The notes beneath the pieces are model-generated. The model saw only the letters and a program-made list of their open reading frames with translations. It did no database searches and was not told the origin of the DNA. A DNA stretch of 7,357 bases from an uncultured Mollicutes bacterium (lineage in GTDB: Bacteria; Bacillota_I; Bacilli_A; RFN20; CAG-826), in NCBI GenBank assembly GCA_945935945.1, contig CAMESA010000044.1, forward strand, positions 1-7,357, read 5' to 3'. A program made the translations under genes and the position numbers. Shown here piece by piece: positions 1 to 5,970 of this stretch. Position 1 is the first letter of the stretch; each line of letters opens with the position of its first letter.

Positions 1-2701
1 GACCTTCTAACTTTTCTCTAGTTTTACCATCATATATTTCGCCAATACCATGTCTTTTAAAAATAACAAAGTCTCTAGGTTCTGTGCCTTCGAGAGGTGC
101 ACGTTCTGTAACAAGATTACAAAGGATTTTAGAAGTCGCTTTACCAAATTTCTCGTTAGACAAATAAAAACCTTTTGATTTAATCTTACCGTTTGTAAAT
201 TCGCAATAGTAATTATTTACATTGTTTTGTTGTAAAATCTTAATGTCATCAAATTCAAGAACAAGTCTAGTATCCTTCATCCATTGTTCAGCAATAGGCA
301 TAAAATCAACATCGTCTTGTTTTTCTATCATAATACCATCCGTATTTGTCTGAACGATGTTAAATCCAGCATCAAACAATCTTTTGGCAAGGATGAAAAT
401 TAACAACTGTCCGTGTACACAAATTGTTGAATTAGACCATGTATCATACAACGGATTATAATCTGAAAGCATAGCACCAATAGCACTGTTCAAAATTAAC
501 TTCAAACCTTCATTGAGTAATTGATATTTTAACTCATGTGTTGTTTTTGACAATTTTTTGGCTTCAAGCCGTTTATGGTACACTTCCTCGTAAGATCCAG
601 GGTTAGCTTTGGCTCCTCTAGACATCAAACCATATTGCACAAGTAAAGATGGATACAATGAAGCCACATCCATGTTTACCAAATTTGTACTACCAAAGTT
701 GATTAAAGCTTGGTGTAAACCACCAAATCCAAATTGATATAAGTGACTATCATCATGTGGACCAAGATAACATTCAAATTTTTCTGTAATATAATTAGGG
801 TTTTCTTGGTGTTTATGATAAAATTCCAAGAGTTCAGTACCTGCCAATTCTTTTTCAGCTAATTCTGGAATAGAGTAAAAGACCTTTCTACCATTAACTA
901 TCTTTGTCTTATTTTGTAGATCAGCTTTAGCATCTTCACCACAAAGAACTTTACCAGCAAACGAAGCTGATTTATTAGAAAGAGTTCTCGGAGTCATAAA
1001 ATATTCTACAATCATGTTCCATCTAATATCGTATGATTCTCTAGCAAAAGTTCTCATCTCGTGTTTTGGATCCAATTCTTTTGCTTTTACATCTTCTGGA
1101 TCAGGTAAAAAGAGTTCAAGAGTATTGTCCACATCCATTTCGCAGTACTTTTCAACTTCTTCTCTTTCGTATTTTGTTAATTTCCTATCAATATCAAAAG
1201 GAACAGACGAATCATAATTCTTTTTATTTAGCACAGACATTGTTAATTTTTTCAAAGAATTGCGTCTAACATCAAAAGGTAAATGGAAAGAAATATCCCA
1301 AGACAAAAAATTTGGAACACTAGCATTCAGACTAACATCTTTTCCGCTATCTTCATTGATTATTAAATCTGAGTATTGTTTAACGGTAAGTGGTTCCTTT
1401 GTGTTTTTATCTTTTGATGACATATAATTTTCAACAAGTTGAGGATACGCCATTGCATATTTAATCACATTGTTATCATATGCTGCATTGTTAAATCCAA
1501 TTAAAATCTTATTGCTAATCCACAATTTCAAGTGCTCTGGGTCATTCCAACAAATTACCTTATTTTCGCCATCTATTGTTTTAGCAACAAATAACCAATC
1601 CTCTTTGAATACTTCGATATCATAAATCCATTCATATTTATGTTCATCTAAATACCCATCTTGCTTAATAGTGTTTCTTCTTCTAGCTTTATCTTTCTCT
1701 CTTAGTTCATTTTTCAATTTTGGTAAAAAAGCTTCTTTATACCACTTATCATACCAAGCAGAAGGTTCTCCATTAGCACTACCATAAACTCTAAAGTCTT
1801 TTTCTAAAACATCTTCACTTTTTATTTCTTCTTCTGTGGCAATTCTAATTTGATCTTTATATTTACCGAAAGCATCAATTACTTCTTTTATGTTTTCTCC
1901 ATATACTGGAATTGTGGTAACAGCCTTTACCAAAGTTGTTTGAAACAATTTAATAACGTCTATCGAATCGTTTTTACAAATCTCATCTTTATTGTTATAA
2001 AATATTGCTTGATTACTTTGCTTATCATATAATTTACAATATTCAAACTTTCTTGTTTCTTTATTTATCTTACCTTCAATACAAAAGCTCTTTAACACAC
2101 CTTTTTCATGCATATCCAAAATAAACTCTAACTTTTTTATAGCTACAGCTGTTGTGGAATAAGGGTTTTCAATAGATTTTTTATTTCTAGAAACTGTTTC
2201 TAAAAGATTTATTATATTATTTTTATTTTCATCTACATCTGGTAAAATTACATACGGAATATTAAAAGTATAGTATTTATTAACGTCATCCATACTAACT
2301 TTAAAGACTTTTGCTACACTATCCAATGTTATACGATTTTTTTGATCCAAAAAAACTGAATAGTAATCATTTTTGAAAGCATTAAACGCTTTATCCCCAA
2401 CAAAAGCAAAAACCAAATTGTATAAATCTAGACAATTGTTTTCTTTATATTTAGTAAGGATGGAAAACAGTATATCTCTGACAAAATTTAATTCTTTAGT
2501 ATCATTTACATACGTAACATGAGTGAGAACAGTCTTGAATTTGCTTCTAGAGCATAAATTCAAATAGTTTTGCCCTTCTTCAGAGTCAAACACAACATCC
2601 TTATCATTCTCTAAAGGTTTCTCTGCAATCAACAACAAATTTGGTTTAAGTTCTGCAAAAGAATCGAGTTTGTCTCTATCAAAACTTACTGTTTCACTCA
2701 T
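1..2701 (-). CDS. Family B DNA polymerase with 3'-5' exonuclease, 3' end outside window
   Basis: Probable replicative polymerase of the phage, copying DNA with proofreading. The frame is open for 900 codons from ATG at 2701 and leaves the window at base 1. AAAGGG at 2708-2713 sits 6 nt before the ATG. The exonuclease motifs are YDIEVF (D361, E363), GFNNAAYD (about 402-409) and YCEMD (Y519, D523). A GGLH linker motif follows at 660-663. Polymerase motifs are DVASLYPS (678-685, catalytic D678), KLILNSAIG (734-742), NTDGI (786-790, catalytic D788) and KIKSKG (839-844). The order and spacing match phage family B enzymes. Two things are odd: about 350 residues precede the exonuclease and match nothing I recognise, and motif B has Ile where Tyr is usual. 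Motifs A and B are only about 56 residues apart, so there is no room for a large phi29 TPR2-type insertion and protein priming is not supported. It has its own predicted promoter. The family call is very secure; the role of the N-terminus is unknown. Confidence 0.95.
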   Translation of the reverse strand, partial: MSETVSFDRDKLDSFAELKPNLLLIAEKPLENDKDVVFDSEEGQNYLNLCSRSKFKTVLTHVTYVNDTKELNFVRDILFSILTKYKENNCLDLYNLVFAFVGDKAFNAFKNDYYSVFLDQKNRITLDSVAKVFKVSMDDVNKYYTFNIPYVILPDVDENKNNIINLLETVSRNKKSIENPYSTTAVAIKKLEFILDMHEKGVLKSFCIEGKINKETRKFEYCKLYDKQSNQAIFYNNKDEICKNDSIDVIKLFQTTLVKAVTTIPVYGENIKEVIDAFGKYKDQIRIATEEEIKSEDVLEKDFRVYGSANGEPSAWYDKWYKEAFLPKLKNELREKDKARRRNTIKQDGYLDEHKYEWIYDIEVFKEDWLFVAKTIDGENKVICWNDPEHLKLWISNKILIGFNNAAYDNNVIKYAMAYPQLVENYMSSKDKNTKEPLTVKQYSDLIINEDSGKDVSLNASVPNFLSWDISFHLPFDVRRNSLKKLTMSVLNKKNYDSSVPFDIDRKLTKYEREEVEKYCEMDVDNTLELFLPDPEDVKAKELDPKHEMRTFARESYDIRWNMIVEYFMTPRTLSNKSASFAGKVLCGEDAKADLQNKTKIVNGRKVFYSIPELAEKELAGTELLEFYHKHQENPNYITEKFECYLGPHDDSHLYQFGFGGLHQALINFGSTNLVNMDVASLYPSLLVQYGLMSRGAKANPGSYEEVYHKRLEAKKLSKTTHELKYQLLNEGLKLILNSAIGAMLSDYNPLYDTWSNSTICVHGQLLIFILAKRLFDAGFNIVQTNTDGIMIEKQDDVDFMPIAEQWMKDTRLVLEFDDIKILQQNNVNNYYCEFTNGKIKSKGFYLSNEKFGKATSKILCNLVTERAPLEGTEPRDFVIFKRHGIGEIYDGKTREKLEG

Positions 2702-2718
2702 GTATAGCCCTTTCAACT

Positions 2719-2749
2719 TTCAAACACCCATGAGTATAAGATGTTTGAA
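2719..2749. repeat. Inverted repeat flanking the polymerase -10, operator-like
   Basis: On the + strand, TTCAAACACC (2719-2728) and GATGTTTGAA (2740-2749) form 10-bp arms with 9 of 10 positions complementary. They are separated by 11 bp that contain the predicted -10 hexamer. The repeat straddles the -10 and the expected transcription start, a typical place for a dimeric repressor or regulator. If transcription starts near 2726, only the downstream arm would be in the message, so a DNA operator is more likely than an RNA hairpin. No U-run follows the arm, which argues against a terminator. The binding protein is unknown. Confidence 0.5.
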
Positions 2750-2766
2750 TAAAAAAGTAAAGTCAA
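2733..2766 (-). promoter_or_regulatory. Predicted promoter of the DNA polymerase gene
   Basis: Read on the minus strand, the gap after the gapR-like gene holds a -35 TTTACT (2761-2756), a 17-nt spacer and a -10 TATACT (2738-2733), close to the sigma-70 consensus. The -35 lies inside TTGACTTTAC (2766-2757), a 10-mer repeated exactly at the recA promoter in the same position relative to its -10. Transcription would start near 2726, giving a leader of about 25 nt before the ATG. It lies in one of only two true gaps between genes in the window. No experimental start is known. Confidence 0.6.
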
Positions 2767-2772
2767 TTTTTA

Positions 2773-3039
2773 TTACAAGCCAACGGCATGTTCATAAGTT
2801 GTGAACAACTCTTCTTCTAATTCTCTTTCAGAAGCATTTTTCTTACGCAACTTAATGACATGGTTAATTGCTTTAGTATCAAAACCAGCAGATTTTGCTT
2901 CAAGCATAATGTCTTTACGATCTTCTGTTAAATCAGCAATTTCTTCATTAATATGCTCAATACGTTCAACTAAACTAATTAAACGATCTTTATCCACTTG
3001 TGAGCTTGCTGGATTAGATATAACTTTATTTTTTACCAT
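2773..3039 (-). CDS. gapR: GapR-like (DUF2312) DNA-binding protein
   Basis: This 88-residue protein resembles GapR, a small nucleoid-associated protein that in Caulobacter binds AT-rich, overtwisted (positively supercoiled) DNA and supports replication. Family hallmarks are visible: a helical start with LVERIEHINEEI (23-34), then DRKDIMLEAKSAGFDTKAI (40-58) resembling the family's DIKEVYAEAKGNGFDVKAL, LRKK (64-67), an acidic ERELEEE stretch (71-77) and a C-terminal YEHAVGL (82-88) like the usual YLSALG ending. Caulobacter GapR has nearly the same length. ATG at 3039 is chosen because an AAGGA lies 8 nt upstream; a TTG at 3045 would be only 2 nt from it. It overlaps the upstream gene by 14 nt, implying coupled expression with recA. 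In a phage it might manage torsion at forks or compact viral DNA (inference). The family assignment is by pattern recall, not a search. Confidence 0.85.
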   Translation of the reverse strand: MVKNKVISNPASSQVDKDRLISLVERIEHINEEIADLTEDRKDIMLEAKSAGFDTKAINHVIKLRKKNASERELEEELFTTYEHAVGL

Positions 3040-3355
3040 TTTCAATTTCCTTTTCTATAATGTTTTCTTTACTAAAATTACAAACGTTTTTATCTTTAAA
3101 TTTGGAGATGTTTAACATCTTTTTTACTGTACCAACATATATTCTCTTACCTTCTTTAACTTGGCTAACTTGAACAGATGTTGGTTTATTCTTTTTATCA
3201 AACACAACACTTAAAGAATAATCTTTTTCTTTACATGTGTTATAAAAAGAACTAGGAAGGATTATTTCATAGCCACGTCTAACAACTACAGAATATTCTT
3301 CTTTTGATACTTCTTTTTTGGAGAATATATTCTTTAATATTGAAAAGATATGCAT
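3026..3355 (-). CDS. Small lysine-rich protein of unknown function in the recA operon
   Basis: I do not recognise this 109-residue protein. It has 20 Lys and 3 Arg against about 13 acidic residues, so it is clearly basic. There is no signal peptide or obvious membrane segment; a short hydrophobic patch (about 3-11) opens it. The middle (about 20-82) alternates hydrophobic and polar residues like beta strands, for example YSVVVRRGYEIILP, LSVVFDKKNKP and RIYVGTVKKM. The C-terminal 25 residues are charged and probably helical or disordered. ATG at 3355 lies 11 nt after the recA stop with an AGAGGA about 7 nt upstream, and its end overlaps the gapR-like gene by 14 nt. Position and charge fit a nucleic-acid-binding accessory of RecA or of replication, but that is guesswork. 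Confidence 0.75.
   Translation of the reverse strand: MHIFSILKNIFSKKEVSKEEYSVVVRRGYEIILPSSFYNTCKEKDYSLSVVFDKKNKPTSVQVSQVKEGKRIYVGTVKKMLNISKFKDKNVCNFSKENIIEKEIENGKK
3047..3057 (-). promoter_or_regulatory. Ribosome binding site that decides the gapR-like start
   Basis: On the minus strand this reads TAGAAAAGGAA, and the AAGGA core is 8 nt from ATG 3039 but only 2 nt from the alternative TTG at 3045, so ATG is preferred. The identical 11-mer occurs at 4484-4474, where AAGGA is 7 nt from the recA ATG. It lies inside the coding sequence of the 109-residue gene. Confidence 0.7.
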
Positions 3356-3366
3356 ACATTGTTCCT

Positions 3367-4467
3367 CTATTCGATTATTTCACCTGTTGCTGGATCATAT
3401 TCAAGTTCCTCTTCAACAGAATCACTCGTTAAACCCATTTCATCTTGTTTAGTTGTGACATACTCTAAAACTGTCTCCTTGAAATGCTCCATTCTTTCTG
3501 GATCTTCTTTTAGCCAAATCATTGCTTTTTCTTTTCCTTGAGCAACATTTTGTCCTTTGTATTTAATCCAAGCACCAGCTTTTTCAAGAATACCAAATTT
3601 TATAGCCAAATCCAAGATTTCTTCTTCTTGAGAAACACCTTTGCCATATCTGATAATAAATTTTGCTGTACGGAATGGAGGTGCAACTTTATTTTTGACA
3701 ACTTTTACAGTAGTTTCAACAGATGTAGCAACTTCTTCTCCATTGATTTTCTCTGTTGTTGGAGACTGTTTCTTCCAAATCTTCATTATAATAGTAGAGT
3801 AAAATTTCAATGCTTCCCCACCGCTCATAATGTCTGTGTCACCATACATTACACCAATATTTTTACGAGTTTGAGAAATAAAGAAACACATACAATTAGA
3901 TTTAGCCATCAAAGGAGTAAGTCTCTTTAGGCCATCTGACATCATCTTTGCTTGTCTACCAATGTTATTTGAACCCATCTCTGAGTTTTCTTCTGCTTCT
4001 GAAATCATAGTAGTAACTGAATCAAAGACAATTAATTTAACATTTGTGTTTTTTAAAATTTCTTCAGCAATCTTAAAGCATTGAGTACCAGAATCAGGTT
4101 GAGAAAAAATCATACGTTTTAAATCAACACCCAAAGCTTTAGCATATCCTAAATCCATAGCATGTTCACTATCGAGATAAGCAACTATATATCCTTTTTT
4201 CTGAGCTTCTGCACACAATTGAAGAGCGATAGTTGTTTTTCCAGATGAAGATTCTCCATAAATAGTATTTACTCTACCTAAAGGAAGTCCTCCAACACCT
4301 AATTGAACATCAAGATTTAACGAACCAGTAGAAATAACATCAACGTTTTGAACATAGGTACTGTCAAACGTCAAAGCTGTTCCTTCCCCAAACGTTTTGT
4401 TGAGAATTGCTAAAGCAGCTTCAACATCCTTATCTATTTGGGTTTTTTCTTGTTTAGCTTTCGCCAT
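3367..4467 (-). CDS. recA: RecA recombinase, bacterial type
   Basis: ATP-dependent strand-exchange protein that forms filaments on single-stranded DNA for recombination, repair and recombination-dependent replication. It aligns along its whole length (366 aa, Escherichia coli RecA 353) with bacterial RecA rather than T4 UvsX. Seen in order: an N-terminal helix ending in a KTFGEGTAL stretch (24-32); STGSLNLD (46-53); Walker A GESSSGKT (71-78, K77); catalytic E101 in DSEHAMD; Walker B LIVFD (145-149); loop L1 around EMGSNNIG (163-170); ISQTRKNIGVMYG (197-209, with Q199 the L2 ATP-sensing Gln); SGGEALKFY (215-223); VVKNKVAPPF; EKAGAWIKYKG and WLKEDPE in the C-domain; and an acidic tail. The P-loop reads GESSSGKT where GPESSGKT is usual. 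ATG 4467 has AAGGA 7 nt upstream. It heads a run with the 109-residue and GapR-like genes and has its own predicted promoter. Identity is very secure. Confidence 0.98.
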   Translation of the reverse strand: MAKAKQEKTQIDKDVEAALAILNKTFGEGTALTFDSTYVQNVDVISTGSLNLDVQLGVGGLPLGRVNTIYGESSSGKTTIALQLCAEAQKKGYIVAYLDSEHAMDLGYAKALGVDLKRMIFSQPDSGTQCFKIAEEILKNTNVKLIVFDSVTTMISEAEENSEMGSNNIGRQAKMMSDGLKRLTPLMAKSNCMCFFISQTRKNIGVMYGDTDIMSGGEALKFYSTIIMKIWKKQSPTTEKINGEEVATSVETTVKVVKNKVAPPFRTAKFIIRYGKGVSQEEEILDLAIKFGILEKAGAWIKYKGQNVAQGKEKAMIWLKEDPERMEHFKETVLEYVTTKQDEMGLTSDSVEEELEYDPATGEIIE

Positions 4468-4492
4468 ATTAAATTCCTTTTCTAAAATTAAT

Positions 4493-4522
4493 TTAAGGTG
4501 ATTCTTTTATATTTCACTTTTA
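4493..4522. repeat. Weak inverted repeat flanking the recA -10
   Basis: TTAAGGTGA (4493-4501) and TCACTTTTA (4514-4522) on the + strand match as inverted arms at 7 of 9 positions, with 12 bp between them that carry the -10. The layout mirrors the stronger repeat at the polymerase promoter, but the arm sequences differ. In such AT-rich DNA an imperfect repeat of this size may be chance. Confidence 0.25.
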
Positions 4523-4539
4523 AAACAATGTAAAGTCAA
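4506..4539 (-). promoter_or_regulatory. Predicted promoter of the recA operon
   Basis: Read on the minus strand: -35 TTTACA (4534-4529), 17-nt spacer, -10 TATAAA (4511-4506). The -35 is embedded in TTGACTTTAC (4539-4530), exactly as at the polymerase promoter. The TGA of that element is also the stop codon of the upstream RgpF-like gene. Transcription would start near 4499 and leave a leader of about 30 nt containing the recA ribosome binding site. The exact recurrence of sequence and spacing in the only other sizeable gap supports the call. Confidence 0.6.
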
Positions 4540-5267
4540 AAAATTTCTTTTTCTAACAGTTTTTCTCTTGGAACTTTTGTTATAAACCTCGAATCTTTCC
4601 AAGTTCCATAATCTAACGCAACAAGTTTTATTTTATTGCTACATAAAAAACGACTTATACCTTCTTCGAAATTTATCACTGTATATATCCATTTCTTGGC
4701 TAATTCTTCACCAACTTCTTTTTCTCTTTGGCCATACCATCTCAAATACTTGTTTATTCGTTCGTTTGTTTGCTTATTCTTTTCCCACCAATTTAACACA
4801 TGTGACGTTTCTGCAGGAATATAATTGTTAAAAAAAGTGTTAATAATTTTATATACATTGTTTTTACAAGTGATCCAATAGCTTTGTAATAAAAATCCAG
4901 ATTTACACATACCATAGACCTTTTCATCAGAACAATCCATTTTTTCTAAAGAATCTAAAAAGATTTTCTTATCACAATTTGGAAATAATATCGAGCTATT
5001 TACAAAAGTTATGTTATCGTAACTATCTAATTGCTTACTGTCCCTTAAAAATTCAAAACCACATTTGTATGAATGGGCATCGTATAAATTATGTCTAGAT
5101 ATCTGTAAGTATTTAAGCTTAGGTAACTTTTCTATATTACTTACATATTCACAATCTGAAATAAACAAAACATCACCAATCGTATTTAAAAGATTGATTT
5201 CATCTATAATATATTGCTTTAGTTCATTATTTCTATCGTAATGAGCAAAAATAAAACATTTCTTCAT
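4536..5267 (-). CDS. RgpF-like (rhamnan synthesis F family) putative glycosyltransferase
   Basis: This 243-residue protein shows the pattern of rhamnan synthesis protein F-type enzymes, which help build cell-surface polysaccharides. Seen: FAHYD near the N-terminus (7-11), a strand ending in LFISD (34-38), RHNLYDAHSYKCG (58-70) matching the family's RENxGYDFGSYKxG region, YDNITFVNSSILFP (83-96) matching its YDxVxLxNDSxxGP region, and LQSYW (127-131) matching LQSYF. The expected Asp of the NDS motif is Ser here (NSS, 90-92) and the Gly before YD is Leu, so catalytic competence is uncertain. There is no signal peptide or membrane span. Its ATG overlaps the TGA of the family 2 glycosyltransferase gene by 4 nt (ATGA) and the ribosome binding site is weak, so translation is probably coupled. 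It may decorate virion proteins or host surface glycans (inference). The family call is from motif recall. Confidence 0.75.
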   Translation of the reverse strand: MKKCFIFAHYDRNNELKQYIIDEINLLNTIGDVLFISDCEYVSNIEKLPKLKYLQISRHNLYDAHSYKCGFEFLRDSKQLDSYDNITFVNSSILFPNCDKKIFLDSLEKMDCSDEKVYGMCKSGFLLQSYWITCKNNVYKIINTFFNNYIPAETSHVLNWWEKNKQTNERINKYLRWYGQREKEVGEELAKKWIYTVINFEEGISRFLCSNKIKLVALDYGTWKDSRFITKVPREKLLEKEIF

Positions 5268-5959
5268 AAATTTTTCTTATGCTTTTCAATTATTTTTTCA
5301 ATCAACGCTAAACGTTCATCTCTTTTAACACTATGACAAATACTATTGCTATGTGCACGATAATGATATAATACTTCATGTAAACTACCTATTGGCATTC
5401 TGTACAATAACTGCAAATGAAAGTCAAAATCTTCACACATTTTCAAAGATTCGTCTATAGAACAATATTCAAGTAAATTTTTTCTAAACATCATTCCACC
5501 TCCATAACCAGTTCCACCAAATCTTCTCTTGGTTATGATTTCTTTATAATTCCAAACATAAGGTCTATGTATTTTATTATCGTATTCACCAAACCTTTGT
5601 AGTTCGCAACAAACCGCACCATATTCTGAATTATTCTCTAAAAACGTTACTTCTTTTTCAATTAAATCTTTTTCATACCAATCATCACTACCTAAACGAA
5701 CAATATATTTACCATTTACAAGTGAAAAAGCCTTGTTAACAGTTTTGTTCATACCAAGATTAACTTCGTTCCTATAATATCTTATCTTTGGAGATTTATC
5801 TTTTAAATATTCATATGTAAAGTCTGGTGAACAATCATCCATACATAAAATTTCAATATTGCTATAAGTCTGATTAAGCAAACTATCTATACATTCTCCA
5901 AGGTATGTCTTATCTATTTTGTATAATGTTAATATAATAGACACAAGTGGAGTATTCAT
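5264..5959 (-). CDS. Family 2 glycosyltransferase (GT-A fold)
   Basis: Cytoplasmic enzyme that transfers a sugar from a nucleotide-sugar donor; the donor and acceptor cannot be read from sequence. The 231 residues form a single GT2 domain: VSIILTLYK (6-14) at the nucleotide-binding strand, CIDSLLNQTYSNIEI (23-37), MDDCSPD (40-46), NLGMNKTVNKAF (67-78), the metal-binding SDDW (91-94, D92 and D93), EDFDF (176-180) with the likely catalytic-base region, and YHYRAHSNS (198-206), typical of the family's end. No membrane anchor is seen. ATG 5959 lies 11 nt after the terminase stop, with GGAGA about 7 nt upstream partly reusing the stop region, so it is co-transcribed with the terminase. The RgpF-like gene overlaps its 3' end. 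In phages such pairs may glycosylate capsid or tail proteins or change the host surface; which applies here is unknown. Confidence 0.93.
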   Translation of the reverse strand: MNTPLVSIILTLYKIDKTYLGECIDSLLNQTYSNIEILCMDDCSPDFTYEYLKDKSPKIRYYRNEVNLGMNKTVNKAFSLVNGKYIVRLGSDDWYEKDLIEKEVTFLENNSEYGAVCCELQRFGEYDNKIHRPYVWNYKEIITKRRFGGTGYGGGMMFRKNLLEYCSIDESLKMCEDFDFHLQLLYRMPIGSLHEVLYHYRAHSNSICHSVKRDERLALIEKIIEKHKKNL

Positions 5960-5970
5960 TTTATTTCTCC

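Noticed and set aside
2719..2749. Rho-independent terminator after the gapR-like gene
   Set aside because: The inverted repeat is AT-rich and is not followed by a run of U on either strand.
2733..2766. TTGACT as the -35 box of the two promoters
   Set aside because: It would leave a 22-nt spacer to the -10 at both sites, too long for a sigma-70 promoter; TTTACA/TTTACT gives 17 nt at both.
3043..3045. TTG as the start of the gapR-like gene
   Set aside because: It is only 2 nt from the AAGGA ribosome binding site, while ATG at 3039 has an 8-nt spacing and gives a length like that of known GapR proteins.
2801..3115. Plus-strand open frame opposite the gapR-like gene and the 109-residue gene
   Set aside because: It is the complement of two genes with good starts and ribosome binding sites; its Ser/Leu-rich composition is a shadow effect.
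3538..3930. Plus-strand open frame of 130 codons inside recA
   Set aside because: It is fully antisense to an unmistakable recA, has low-complexity Phe/Ser/Cys-rich content and no recognisable domain.
5264..5267. Programmed frameshift joining the two sugar-transfer genes
   Set aside because: The ATGA overlap is ordinary translational coupling. Each protein is a complete, different family, and there is no clear slippery heptamer with a structure downstream.
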